This document shows positions 8,120 to 15,957 of a stretch of DNA of 21,307 nucleotides, piece by piece; the first letter of the stretch is position 1; each line of letters starts with the position of its first letter. The notes below the pieces were generated by a model that was not told where the DNA came from, did no database searches, and saw nothing but the letters and a program-made list of their open reading frames with translations. Made by a program: the position numbers and the translations under genes. The DNA is from Bacillota bacterium (GTDB taxonomy: Bacteria; Bacillota; Clostridia; Clostridiales; Clostridiaceae): the NCBI GenBank assembly GCA_030706015.1, contig JAUZPI010000072.1, positions 1 to 21,307 of the forward strand. Direction: 5' to 3'.

Positions 8120-9062
8120 TCTTACCACCCTTTCTCTTGTTCTTAAATAATGACTTAGCACCTAGACTCTTACCTAATAAACCTTGTGGTCTGAATCTCA
8201 TTATTAATATCAATAGTATAGGATAGATTACCATTCTGAAATCTCCTAAAGGTCTTAATGCCTCTAGAATACCGGTTAAAGCGCTTGCGGATATAACTGA
8301 ACCAGCTATACTTCCCATACCTCCAAGCACCACATAAGCAACTATATCAACAGATTTCATAAAATTGAATGATGCTGGATCCAAGAACATGTAGTAATGT
8401 GCATAAAGAGCACCTGCCACTCCTGCAAAAGCAGATCCAATCACGAATGCCATCATTTTATATTTTGTTGTATTAATACCCATTGCTTCAGATGCAATTT
8501 CATCTTCACTTATAGATATCATTGCTCTTCCTTGAGAGGAATTAACTATATTATAAATAATAGCTATAACTGCAACAACTATAAAGAATGTCCAAACAAA
8601 GGTTGTTTTAGGCGGAATACCAGCAAGTCCTCTAGCTCCTCCAAGTGGTTCTATATTTGTAATAGCAACCTGAATAATCTGAGCAAAACCTAGTGTAGTA
8701 ATTGCAAGGTAGTCTCCCTTTAATCTTAAAGTTGGTATACCAATTAAAAGTCCAAATAAACCTGCCATTACACCACCCAAAATTATAACAACTAAGAATG
8801 GTAAATGTAGTTTAATTGTTAACATAGCCGCTGTATACGCTCCAACGGACATAAAACCTGCATGACCTAAAGCTAATTGTCCTGTAAAACCTAATATTAA
8901 ATTTAATCCTAATGCTAAGATTACATTAATGCCCATCAATATAATTATCTGTGTATAATAACGACCTATAATATCGGCTTTCATTAGACCGAAGAGAATA
9001 GCAAATAATACTACAGATGCAATTAAAAATATTCCTGTTCTTTTTAAATATTTCTTCTCCAT
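8097..9062 (-). CDS. livM: Branched-chain amino-acid ABC transporter permease LivM
   Basis: Integral membrane permease of the importer, forming the channel with LivH. It is strongly hydrophobic with about eight to ten membrane segments and carries the LivM hallmark LGFTGQLALGHAGFMSVGAY after the second segment, and LRLKGDYLAITTLGFAQII, the loop expected to contact the ATPases. The C-terminus is basic and probably cytoplasmic. I prefer the ATG at 9062, preceded by AGGTGG at five bases; an in-frame GTG at 9071 immediately after the livH stop is the alternative and adds three residues. Family length is about 320 residues, matching the 321 here. Confidence 0.95.
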   Translation of the reverse strand: MEKKYLKRTGIFLIASVVLFAILFGLMKADIIGRYYTQIIILMGINVILALGLNLILGFTGQLALGHAGFMSVGAYTAAMLTIKLHLPFLVVIILGGVMAGLFGLLIGIPTLRLKGDYLAITTLGFAQIIQVAITNIEPLGGARGLAGIPPKTTFVWTFFIVVAVIAIIYNIVNSSQGRAMISISEDEIASEAMGINTTKYKMMAFVIGSAFAGVAGALYAHYYMFLDPASFNFMKSVDIVAYVVLGGMGSIAGSVISASALTGILEALRPLGDFRMVIYPILLILIMRFRPQGLLGKSLGAKSLFKNKRKGGKNVTAESK

Positions 9063-9071
9063 ACCTGCCAC

Positions 9072-9950
9072 CTACACTTTCTCTCTAGTTTTCTTGCCGA
9101 GGATACCTGATGGCTTAACAATTAATATAACAATTAATATACCGAAAGCTATAGCATCTGATAATCTTGATGATATATATGCTTTTGTAAAAGTTTCAGC
9201 TAGTCCCATAATAATACCACCTAACATAGCACCAGGTATAACTCCGATACCACCTAAAACTGCTGCTACGAAGGCTTTTAAGCCTGGCATTATTCCCATA
9301 TAAGGATCAATTCTGTTATATAGAATTCCAACTAGCACTCCTGCTGCCCCTGCTAGTGCAGAACCTATAGCAAAGGTAACAGAAATAATATTATTAACGT
9401 TTATACCCATAAGCTGAGCAGCTTCCATATCAAAGGACGTAGCTCTCATAGCCTTTCCAGTCTTTGTTTTGATAACTATGTATTGAAGTGCTACAGCTAG
9501 TATAACAGTTACTGCCATAATTATTATTTGGAGATTATTTACCTGAAGTGAACCTAATGCGATTGTCTTCTGAACTAATAGATCTTGAGGGTATGATTTA
9601 GGATCTGGACCTGATAATAATCTATTCCCATTCTCTAATAATAAAGACATACCTATAGCTGTAATAAGCAACGTTATTTTAGGAGAATTTCTTAGAGGTT
9701 TATACGCCACCTTTTCAATTAACATTCCTAAAAGAGCTGAACCCAGCATAGCAATTAAAAGTACCGGTAAAAATGGCAGATGTAGTGTAGTTGCTGCCAA
9801 AAAACCAAAATAAGCTCCTGCCATATATATGTCGCCATGTGCAAAATTTATTAATCCCATAATTCCGTATACCATTGTGTAGCCTAAGGCTATTAATGCA
9901 TATACACTTCCGAGCGCAAGTCCATTAATAATCTGTTGTATAAAGCTCAT
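9072..9950 (-). CDS. livH: Branched-chain amino-acid ABC transporter permease LivH
   Basis: First permease of the importer, 292 residues, with about eight membrane helices. The N-terminal YGIMGLINFAHGDIYMAGAY stretch is the LivH hallmark, and AAVLGGIGVIPGAMLGG near the C-terminus is also typical. An AGGAGG lies seven bases before the ATG. It follows livK after 82 bases that hold a stem-loop, and livM starts within ten bases of its stop. The strong ribosome-binding site helps restart translation after the livK spacer. Confidence 0.95.
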   Translation of the reverse strand: MSFIQQIINGLALGSVYALIALGYTMVYGIMGLINFAHGDIYMAGAYFGFLAATTLHLPFLPVLLIAMLGSALLGMLIEKVAYKPLRNSPKITLLITAIGMSLLLENGNRLLSGPDPKSYPQDLLVQKTIALGSLQVNNLQIIIMAVTVILAVALQYIVIKTKTGKAMRATSFDMEAAQLMGINVNNIISVTFAIGSALAGAAGVLVGILYNRIDPYMGIMPGLKAFVAAVLGGIGVIPGAMLGGIIMGLAETFTKAYISSRLSDAIAFGILIVILIVKPSGILGKKTREKV

Positions 9951-9978
9951 TTGTTGGCCTCCTATTCCGTATTAATGC

Positions 9979-10020
9979 AAAATGCCAGAGTGAATATATA
10001 AATACTCACTCAAGCATTTT
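9979..10020 (-). promoter_or_regulatory. Stem-loop in the livK-livH spacer
   Basis: AAAATGC (9979-9985) pairs with GCATTTT (10014-10020), and GAGTGA (9988-9993) with TCACTC (10006-10011), separated by a 2x2 internal mismatch. On the minus strand only four T end the stem, so it is at most a leaky terminator or a 3' stabilising hairpin. Such hairpins after a binding-protein gene usually keep its mRNA in excess over the permease genes; here that role is inferred. Confidence 0.6.
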
Positions 10021-10032
10021 AAGTAAATTTTA

Positions 10033-11175
10033 TTATTTTTCAACTTTAACGAACTTATTCTTTCCATCTTCTGCTTTGATGATAACTGCTGATTTAACTG
10101 CATTTCTCTTATCATCAAATTTAATTTCTCCACAAACAGCTTTCACATCAGCCTTCTTTAAAGCATCCTTTATGCTGTCTCCATCTGTTTTTCCAGCAGC
10201 CTTTATTGATTCAAGTAATACTTTTCCTGCATCATAATTTAAAACTGCCATAGCATCAGGAGTAGTGTTATATTTAGTTTTGTAATCTTTTGTAAATTGA
10301 ACTACTTCTGGTGAATCGTTGTCTGGTGAATAGTGATCTGAGAAATATGAACCTTCAACTGCAGTTCCGCCTATCTTGTATAAATCAGCTGAATCCCAAC
10401 CGTCTCCACCTAAGAAGGTTGCTTTTATTCCCATTGCTCTTGCTTGTTTTGCAATAACACCAACTGTTCCATAGTAATCAGGTAATAATATTACATCTGG
10501 ATTAAGTGGTTTTATTTTTGTTAGCTGAGCATTAAAATCTTGATCTCCTTTGTTATATGTTTCAGATGCTATAATTTTTCCGCCTTTTTGTTCAAAGTTC
10601 TTTTGGAAGTATTCTGAAAGACCCTTTGAATAATCATTTCCATTATCAAATAATATTGCAGCTGTTTTTGCTTTTAAATCTTGTGCTGCAAAATTTGATA
10701 TTACCGTACCTTGGTATGGATCGATAAAGCAAGTTCTGAATACATAATCACCAGCATCAGTTACCTTAGGATTAGTTCCTGTTCCTGTTACCATAGGGAT
10801 TTTGTTTTGAACTGCAATAGGTCCAGCAGAAATACATTCTGAACTTGTAAGTGGTCCTACTATTGCAACTACCTTATCATTATCGATTAGTTTTTGTGTT
10901 GCATTAGCAGCACTTGCAGGCTTTCCTTCACTATCTTCATAAACGAATTTTACCTTTTTGCCAAGTATTCCTCCGTTTTTATTAGTTTCTTCTTGTAGTA
11001 ATTCTAAACCATTTTTTCCTGATTGACCGTAAGTAGAAACATCTCCAGTCAATGCTAGAACAACTCCTATTTTGATTTCATCGCTAGAGCTTGTACTACT
11101 ATTTGCTCCACAACCTGAAAATAAGCCAACGGCCATTACCAAACTTAACGCTAGTGCAATTTTCTTCTTCAACAT
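10033..11175 (-). CDS. livK: Branched-chain amino-acid ABC transporter substrate-binding lipoprotein LivK
   Basis: Membrane-anchored type-I periplasmic binding protein that captures branched-chain amino acids (or a related ligand) for LivHMGF. The signal peptide ends in a lipobox FSGC, with the lipidated cysteine at 22, followed by a Ser-rich linker. The mature domain starts with IKIGVVLALTGDVSTYGQSG and shows the family segments KVKFVYEDSEGKPASAAN and VGPLTSSECISAGPIA. The 380 residues are normal length. The ATG is preceded by a G-rich site (AGGGGG) at nine bases. It is the first gene of the operon, with its promoter and a palindrome within the 140 bases upstream. Specificity for Leu/Ile/Val is inferred from the operon; other amides or amino acids are possible. 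Confidence 0.93.
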   Translation of the reverse strand: MLKKKIALALSLVMAVGLFSGCGANSSTSSSDEIKIGVVLALTGDVSTYGQSGKNGLELLQEETNKNGGILGKKVKFVYEDSEGKPASAANATQKLIDNDKVVAIVGPLTSSECISAGPIAVQNKIPMVTGTGTNPKVTDAGDYVFRTCFIDPYQGTVISNFAAQDLKAKTAAILFDNGNDYSKGLSEYFQKNFEQKGGKIIASETYNKGDQDFNAQLTKIKPLNPDVILLPDYYGTVGVIAKQARAMGIKATFLGGDGWDSADLYKIGGTAVEGSYFSDHYSPDNDSPEVVQFTKDYKTKYNTTPDAMAVLNYDAGKVLLESIKAAGKTDGDSIKDALKKADVKAVCGEIKFDDKRNAVKSAVIIKAEDGKNKFVKVEK

Positions 11176-11556
11176 GATATTATGCCCCCTTTTTTATTAT
11201 GAAAAATTTGCTGTAATGAACTTGATGCTATATCGTTACAAATCCCTCCTAATATAATTTTTATTATATTCTCATAAAAATTATTCTTAGGTAGAACTTA
11301 TAAGTTCCTAAATAAAAACAGAAATGTAATGTCGAAAACTAGAAGCAATAACTATTAACAATACTTACCACTATTAAAATTTCATGAATTTTTTTTGAAT
11401 CGTTCATTCATAATTTTTAATAATCTTATCATATAATAGTTTTAATTGCAATATTGGTTTCATATTTGCAATCGTTTACTGTTCAAAATTCATTAATAAA
11501 TCCTTGGCATATTATCACATTAATTAGTAAAGCAATATTTACCACTATAATATCTT
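11176..11556. promoter_or_regulatory. livK upstream region with dyad elements
   Basis: This 381-base gap carries control DNA for livK. A minus-strand TATAAT (complement of 11263-11268) has only a poor -35 (CCTAAG). A dyad TTAGG...AACTTATAAGTT...CCTAA (11287-11311), with a perfect 12-bp core and a 3-base bulge, covers that -35. Further upstream an imperfect inverted repeat, ATTGCAAT (11445-11452) and ATTTGCAAT (11464-11472), could be a second site. A strong but orphan AGGAGGG (complement of 11244-11250) lies in the livK leader, followed only by TTG TAA. No riboswitch or T-box motif is visible. The element positions are seen; their binding proteins are unknown. Confidence 0.5.
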
Positions 11557-12177
11557 TTATTTCGACAAATACCATTCATATTTGTCGATTATTGATTTCA
11601 AATCTTCTGTATATTCAGATGAATGCCTTTTAAATTCTTCCTTCAAGTCATTAATACTTATGTTAATATATCCTACTGCTTCTCCGTCACCAAAGTTTAA
11701 ACCGCCATCATACACTCCAAAATAAGTAAGAACTCTATCTCGTTTAATAAAGGAGTCACCCTTTGACGTCATTCTTATTGATTTACTCCAGAATTGAAAA
11801 TCAATGGGTCTGACAACTGCCTGCTTGTTTAAATCAACATCACGTTTTACATATGGATAGTTAACTATATCTGAAATAATAATATCAACAGAAATCTCCT
11901 CAAGAGCTTCCCTCTTTAATGATTCATCAAAACTTTCACCTGCTGTTACGTGCCCGCCAACTGTTTTATCAAATAAAAATGGATTTTCATCCTTTGCGCC
12001 TCTTTTTACTATGTACAACTGACCTTTAGTATTTGCCAGCATCAAATGAACTACAGGCAGTGCATAATTAGCTTCTCCATATTTTAATGAATATTTTTTT
12101 ATCTCCTCAGTTATACTTCCTCGCTCACAAGTGCTGACACGGTTACCTGCCTTGTCATAAACATCAATAAACTCCAT
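11557..12177 (-). CDS. Nudix hydrolase
   Basis: A 206-residue Nudix-fold protein. The Nudix box runs GHVTAGESFDESLKREALEE (75-94), giving the metal-binding G-x5-E-x7-RE-x2-EE with E81, R89, E90, E93 and E94 all present. The usual glycine after EE (EExG) is serine at 96. The flanking pattern (KRG...PFLFDKTVGGHV) resembles isopentenyl-diphosphate isomerase-like Nudix proteins of Firmicutes, many of which are of unknown substrate. An AGAGGT precedes the ATG. It follows the Dabb gene by 33 bases and is probably co-transcribed with it. The substrate cannot be read from the sequence. Confidence 0.85.
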   Translation of the reverse strand: MEFIDVYDKAGNRVSTCERGSITEEIKKYSLKYGEANYALPVVHLMLANTKGQLYIVKRGAKDENPFLFDKTVGGHVTAGESFDESLKREALEEISVDIIISDIVNYPYVKRDVDLNKQAVVRPIDFQFWSKSIRMTSKGDSFIKRDRVLTYFGVYDGGLNFGDGEAVGYINISINDLKEEFKRHSSEYTEDLKSIIDKYEWYLSK

Positions 12178-12210
12178 AAGTATTACCTCTTTTTAATTGT
12201 TTTTTTAAAC

Positions 12211-12501
12211 TTAATCTTCAAAATCAACTGAAGCAGATGATTCTAGCATTGGTCTTAAATTTGTTAATACCTCATTTACATGATAAGGATGTACCTGATA
12301 ATTATCCATATCTTCATGGGAATCGAATTTTGTTACAAGAGCTATATCGAAAGATCTAGCTGAGTGAACTACATCTATTCCTACTATTAATTCTCTTAGC
12401 TGCTCTATTTTACCCTCCATTCCCATTAGAATAGACTTAGCCTTTTCCAAGTTTTCAGGACTATTATCCTTTAGATTAAAAAATACAATATGTGTAAACA
12501 T
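12211..12501 (-). CDS. Dabb (stress-responsive alpha/beta barrel) protein
   Basis: A 96-residue protein of the Dabb family, which forms dimeric ferredoxin-like barrels. Typical features are the start FTHIVFFNLKD, the central IVGIDVVHSARSFDIALVTKF and the histidine-rich MDNYQVHPYHVNEV. AGGAGGT sits six to seven bases before the ATG at 12501, which decides the start; the frame extends further upstream without a good site and would overlap the L,D-transpeptidase terminator. Biological role in clostridia is not established. The gene lies between a terminator upstream and the Nudix gene 33 bases downstream, so a two-gene operon is likely. Confidence 0.88.
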   Translation of the reverse strand: MFTHIVFFNLKDNSPENLEKAKSILMGMEGKIEQLRELIVGIDVVHSARSFDIALVTKFDSHEDMDNYQVHPYHVNEVLTNLRPMLESSASVDFED

Positions 12502-12602
12502 AAATAACCTCCTATATTTTATAATATACATATTTAAAACTAGCAGATTATTTATATTTTTACAAGCCTTGCAGTAAATGATTTTCAAGTTCTTGGTTAA
12601 TT

Positions 12603-12638
12603 TCAAAAAAAACGACCTGCTTATTTGTGCAAGTCGTT
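12603..12638 (-). terminator. Terminator after the L,D-transpeptidase gene
   Basis: On the minus strand AACGACTTGC pairs with GCAGGTCGTT (one G-U) over an 8-base loop, followed by a long T run (the A run at 12605-12612). It separates the transpeptidase gene from the Dabb gene. Confidence 0.88.
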
Positions 12639-12643
12639 CAACT

Positions 12644-13525
12644 TTAACGTATCCAAATTCCTGTGCCTGATGGAATATTATCATAAATATATTTAGCATT
12701 TTCCAATGCAAGCCTGATACAACCATGGGATACTCCAGACCCTAAGGTTGAATCTACCACATTGCCATCTTTATCATATAGTATACTGTGAAATAAGTAA
12801 TTTCCACTAATTTGAGAAAAATACTTACATACCACTTGGTTAGGTGTTACAAAAGCCTCTCCCTTTCCACCCAAATCAAAATGCCCTCTTACAGTGGGAG
12901 TAGAATAAGCACCGGAAGAACAAGCAAAGGTGTTAACCAATGTCCAATTTCGATTACTACCATTGAAGATATATACTCTATGCTGATCTAAATCTACCAT
13001 AATAAAGTAGTTGGTGTAAGTCTGCATATCGTCTCCGTTTACAGCATTTTCAGCTTCAGCTTTATACACAGCCACTTCATTATTAGCTATAGGTTCCAGC
13101 TTGGGCTTGTACATAGATTCAGGGGTAGGATCCTTAAGCAATGCTTTCAAGGTTTGTGCTGATACATATCCATCTGGATCAAGTTTATTATTGTGTTGAA
13201 AATCTAACACAGCATAATAGGTTTCATCACCATACTGACCATCTAGAGTCAGATTATAACCAAACTTTTTAAGCTTTGATTGAATTATCTGTACGTCGTC
13301 TCCCTTGTCCCCAGGCCTTATTATGCTGCGAAATTGAGTTATTGCCTTCTTTTGTGTTTTTGCGGCCTGAGCCAACTCTGCAGCTTCATTCTTCTCATTA
13401 TCACTTTGACTGCTAGTTGCTAAACCGTGAGACTCTACCTTTTCCATACTATTAATTGAAGTACAGGAACATAATGTAGAAATGGCTAATAAACTTAAGA
13501 TTATAATGACACTTTTTCTCTTCAT
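12644..13525 (-). CDS. Lipoprotein L,D-transpeptidase (YkuD) with peptidoglycan-binding domain
   Basis: Exported, probably lipid-anchored cell-wall enzyme that makes L,D (3-3) cross-links or modifies peptide stems in peptidoglycan. Residues 1-20 are a signal peptide and LCSC is a lipobox with the lipidated cysteine at 21. A peptidoglycan-binding type 1 domain covers about 68-131 (GDKGDDVQIIQSKLKKFGY...). A YkuD catalytic domain covers about 172-293, with H246 and the catalytic motif SHGCIR (266-271), nucleophile C269. All key residues are present and the length of 293 is normal. It is a single gene with its own promoter and terminator. The ATG at 13525 has GAGGG six bases upstream. Confidence 0.93.
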   Translation of the reverse strand: MKRKSVIIILSLLAISTLCSCTSINSMEKVESHGLATSSQSDNEKNEAAELAQAAKTQKKAITQFRSIIRPGDKGDDVQIIQSKLKKFGYNLTLDGQYGDETYYAVLDFQHNNKLDPDGYVSAQTLKALLKDPTPESMYKPKLEPIANNEVAVYKAEAENAVNGDDMQTYTNYFIMVDLDQHRVYIFNGSNRNWTLVNTFACSSGAYSTPTVRGHFDLGGKGEAFVTPNQVVCKYFSQISGNYLFHSILYDKDGNVVDSTLGSGVSHGCIRLALENAKYIYDNIPSGTGIWIR

Positions 13526-13561
13526 AGCAAACCCTCATATGAATATATTTTTAATAAACTA

Positions 13562-13590
13562 ATTATATACCCACGCATTGGGCTTGTAAA
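13562..13590 (-). promoter_or_regulatory. Promoter of the L,D-transpeptidase gene, with a dyad in the spacer
   Basis: Reading on the minus strand: TTTACA (complement of 13585-13590), a 17-base spacer, and TATAAT (complement of 13562-13567). The spacer holds a short dyad GCCCA-ATGCG-TGGGT. The promoter match is strong. The dyad as an operator is inference. Confidence 0.7.
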
Positions 13591-13619
13591 TAATTTACAT
13601 GTAATAGAGAATATTCTTT

Positions 13620-13883
13620 CTATTCATATATTAAAGCTTCCAATTCTCTAACTCTTCTAGAAATCTCCTTAAAGCCTTCTTCAGAACCTCTTAATTTTTC
13701 AATATCATCGCTGCTTAGCACCTTTTTCTTATAATTCAAATACGCTGTAATCATTCTTTCTACACAATCAAGATTAATAGCTGCAAACTCTAATATTTTT
13801 TTAGCATTAGCTGGGTTAGATATGGTATAATTTTCATCGAATTGCTTTAATTTTTCTATATCAAGTTTTTTTTGTTCTCCCAT
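13620..13883 (-). CDS. Unrecognised 87-residue helical protein
   Basis: I do not recognise a family. The protein is soluble and predicted to be helical, with acidic and basic residues alternating (EEGFKEISRRVRELEALIYE at the C-terminus looks coiled-coil-like) and one cysteine. I chose the ATG at 13883 because GGGGGG lies seven bases upstream; a longer in-frame reading to 13943 starts in hydrophobic sequence without a site. It is divergent from the TrkA-C gene at 14042, with a shared 158-base region between them. TTGCTA and TAGAAT with a 16-base spacer upstream on the minus strand could be its promoter. No operon partner is present. Confidence 0.7.
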   Translation of the reverse strand: MGEQKKLDIEKLKQFDENYTISNPANAKKILEFAAINLDCVERMITAYLNYKKKVLSSDDIEKLRGSEEGFKEISRRVRELEALIYE

Positions 13884-14041
13884 CTTAATTCCCCCCATTA
13901 TTAATAATTTAAATAATTCTAATTCTATTTTACAATATAGCAATATTATATTCTATCTTTTTCAACAATTTCATATCGAAATTATCATTAATAATATGTT
14001 AAAATATATTTATAAAATTTAATATTCGGTGGTGTGATTAT

Positions 14042-14725
14042 ATGATCCTATATTTTCTATTGTCCATATTAATTTTCCTACTAATTATCGAAATAATTAC
14101 AGTACTATTTAAGCTTACTGGTCTCTCTAAAGAAAAAGCCCGCTTTCAAGTCATTTCATTATTAACGGGCTGTGGATTCACCACTAAAGAGGCTGAGCTG
14201 ATTACTCAACATTCATCAAGAAGAAAGCTTGCTCAATTTATTATGATTTTAGGCTACTTAGGCTTTCTTACAGGCATATCCTTTCTAGTAGATATACTTC
14301 AAAATTCAATTTCTATTAAAAATCTAGTAATCCTTGTTTCATTCTTTATTTTTCTAATATTTTTCTTTAAAAATGATTTCCTGCGTTCATATTTGGATAA
14401 CTTCATTGAGAAAGTTATAATCAAAAGAACTGATATAACAAAATCTCCAAGTAAAATTTACAAACTAATTAATAGAGCAAAAGGCTATGGTGTTTACAAT
14501 CTAACCATTGACGATGACTGCGATTTAATTGGTGTCACCCTGAAAGAATCTAATCTCAAACCAAAGGGTATATTAATATTAAATATCGATAAAGGAAATC
14601 AATTTATTGGATTTCCAAAAAGAGATTATGTTATTGAAAAAGGTGACAATATACTATTATACGGAAAGGTAGAGGAAGTAATAAAAACTTTTAATTTAGA
14701 TAAAAGAAGAAAACAAGCTAATTAA
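14042..14725 (+). CDS. Membrane protein with TrkA-C (RCK_C) domain
   Basis: A 227-residue membrane protein. Helices lie at about 2-24, 63-85 and 91-109; between them is the conserved KARFQVISLLTGCGFTTKEAE stretch (32-52). A cytoplasmic TrkA-C domain covers about 140-222 (DCDLIGVTLKESNL, then VIEKGDNILLYG). RCK_C domains regulate potassium and other ion transporters and in Firmicutes often bind cyclic di-AMP, so a role in K+ or ion homeostasis is likely, but the transported ion and the ligand are inferred. GGTGGTG precedes the ATG. A monocistronic gene ending at a bidirectional terminator. Confidence 0.8.
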   Translation: MILYFLLSILIFLLIIEIITVLFKLTGLSKEKARFQVISLLTGCGFTTKEAELITQHSSRRKLAQFIMILGYLGFLTGISFLVDILQNSISIKNLVILVSFFIFLIFFFKNDFLRSYLDNFIEKVIIKRTDITKSPSKIYKLINRAKGYGVYNLTIDDDCDLIGVTLKESNLKPKGILILNIDKGNQFIGFPKRDYVIEKGDNILLYGKVEEVIKTFNLDKRRKQAN

Positions 14726-14770
14726 AAAAAGAAGAAGTAAAGCCTAGCACAGCTAGATTTTACTTCTTTT
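14722..14770. terminator. Bidirectional terminator between the TrkA-C and WG-repeat genes
   Basis: AAGAAGTAAA (14732-14741) pairs with TTTACTTCTT (14759-14768), with an inner CTAGC-ACA-GCTAG hairpin (14744-14756). T runs follow on the plus strand (14767-14771) and on the minus strand (A run 14724-14730). It can serve both convergent genes. Confidence 0.88.
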
Positions 14771-14808
14771 TAATAGATTTTCATTCTTTTGTCTCCTTTC
14801 AGTAAAAG

Positions 14809-15822
14809 CTACCGAGAAGGTTTCCAAACATATTCCCCTTGTTTATTAATATATCCAAGCTTATTATCTTTCTCAACAGATGCTATTCCATTTATAAATC
14901 TACCTACATCATCAAATTGAGGCTCTATCATTAAATTGCCATTCAAATCCGCATATCCCCATTTTCCGTCTAATTCTATCGATATTAAATCTTCACTTAA
15001 GGCATCAATATTATCAAATTTTACTGGTATCACTATGTCACCTGATTTATTTATACATCCATATTTTTCACTTTCAGCAACAATTGCAATACCATTAGAA
15101 AAACCATCAGCCCAGTCATATGTATTTTTAATTCTAAAATTACCCTCTATATCGATAAACCCGTATTTATTTTTAAATTCAACAGCTGCAAGTCCCTCTT
15201 GAAAATCATTTGCCAAATAAAATTTATTATGAATAATTAATTCTCCTTGCTTATTAATAAATCCATATTTATTCGCTATACTTACTACTGCTATGCCATC
15301 TTTAAATCCATAAGCATAGTCAAATTTGTCTTCAATAACTAAATTTCCTTGTTTATCAATATAGCCAAATTTTCCTCCCATCTGAACAGCAGCTAAACCC
15401 TCACTAAAATCACTCATATCCTGATATTTAGGTGTTATTACTTCTTGCCCTTGTTTATCGATGTATCCCCACTTATAATCAGACTGTACTGCTGCCAAGC
15501 CTTCTTGAAAGTCCATTACTTCCTTATATTTAGGCTCGATAACAATATTTCCTTGTCTATCTATAAATCCTTTCTTATCATCAAGCTCTACAGCACTTAA
15601 ATCCTCGATAAAATTATGTACATCCTGAAACTTGGCAGGGATAACACTTTCTCCTTGTTCATTAATAAATCCATAAGCGTCACCAGCTGCAAAAATTGCC
15701 AATCCATCATTAAATTCTTCTGTATAATCAAATTTCGGCTCTATAACTACATTTCCTTCATTATTTATGTAACCATATTTACCCTTAACTATAATAGGAT
15801 AACGATTGCTTATACTATCCAT
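14809..15822 (-). CDS. WG-repeat protein
   Basis: A 337-residue protein made almost entirely of about ten WG (KWG) repeats of roughly 34 residues. Each begins G-(Y/F)-I-(N/D)-(K/E)-x-G, followed by a (V/I)IxPK(F/Y) stretch and a 'GLAAV' or 'GIAIV' segment; the last repeat is cut short. WG repeats form beta-propeller or solenoid-like surfaces thought to mediate protein binding; no enzyme motif is seen. There is no signal peptide or membrane segment, so it may be cytoplasmic, although many relatives are exported. AGGAGGG lies five bases before the ATG at 15822, which decides this start over one at 15855. It stands alone, downstream of the DUF255 gene on the same strand. Confidence 0.9.
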   Translation of the reverse strand: MDSISNRYPIIVKGKYGYINNEGNVVIEPKFDYTEEFNDGLAIFAAGDAYGFINEQGESVIPAKFQDVHNFIEDLSAVELDDKKGFIDRQGNIVIEPKYKEVMDFQEGLAAVQSDYKWGYIDKQGQEVITPKYQDMSDFSEGLAAVQMGGKFGYIDKQGNLVIEDKFDYAYGFKDGIAVVSIANKYGFINKQGELIIHNKFYLANDFQEGLAAVEFKNKYGFIDIEGNFRIKNTYDWADGFSNGIAIVAESEKYGCINKSGDIVIPVKFDNIDALSEDLISIELDGKWGYADLNGNLMIEPQFDDVGRFINGIASVEKDNKLGYINKQGEYVWKPSR

Positions 15823-15957
15823 TTTAACCCTCCTCAGTATGGTAAATTCATTCAAGTTACATTATACAAAATATATTTACATAAATATATACTAAAATAA
15901 GCAAATATCCAAACTAGTCAACTATACTTTATTACGCAGCAGATGACCAGTTCGGAA

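Noticed and set aside
8397..8693. Plus-strand open frames inside the liv genes, hydF, aspA and others
   Set aside because: They lie antisense to strongly conserved genes, have unlikely composition and no ribosome-binding sites.
11385..11400. CodY box upstream of livK
   Set aside because: The best match near AAATTTCATGAATTT has about four mismatches to the CodY consensus, which is expected by chance in DNA this rich in A and T.
11176..11556. T-box or riboswitch upstream of livK
   Set aside because: No specifier-loop or conserved T-box sequence (TGGNACCGCG) is visible and no terminator precedes livK.
12502..12726. N-terminal extension of the Dabb protein up to 12726
   Set aside because: It reads through a terminator and into the L,D-transpeptidase gene; the AGGAGGT before 12501 fixes the true start.
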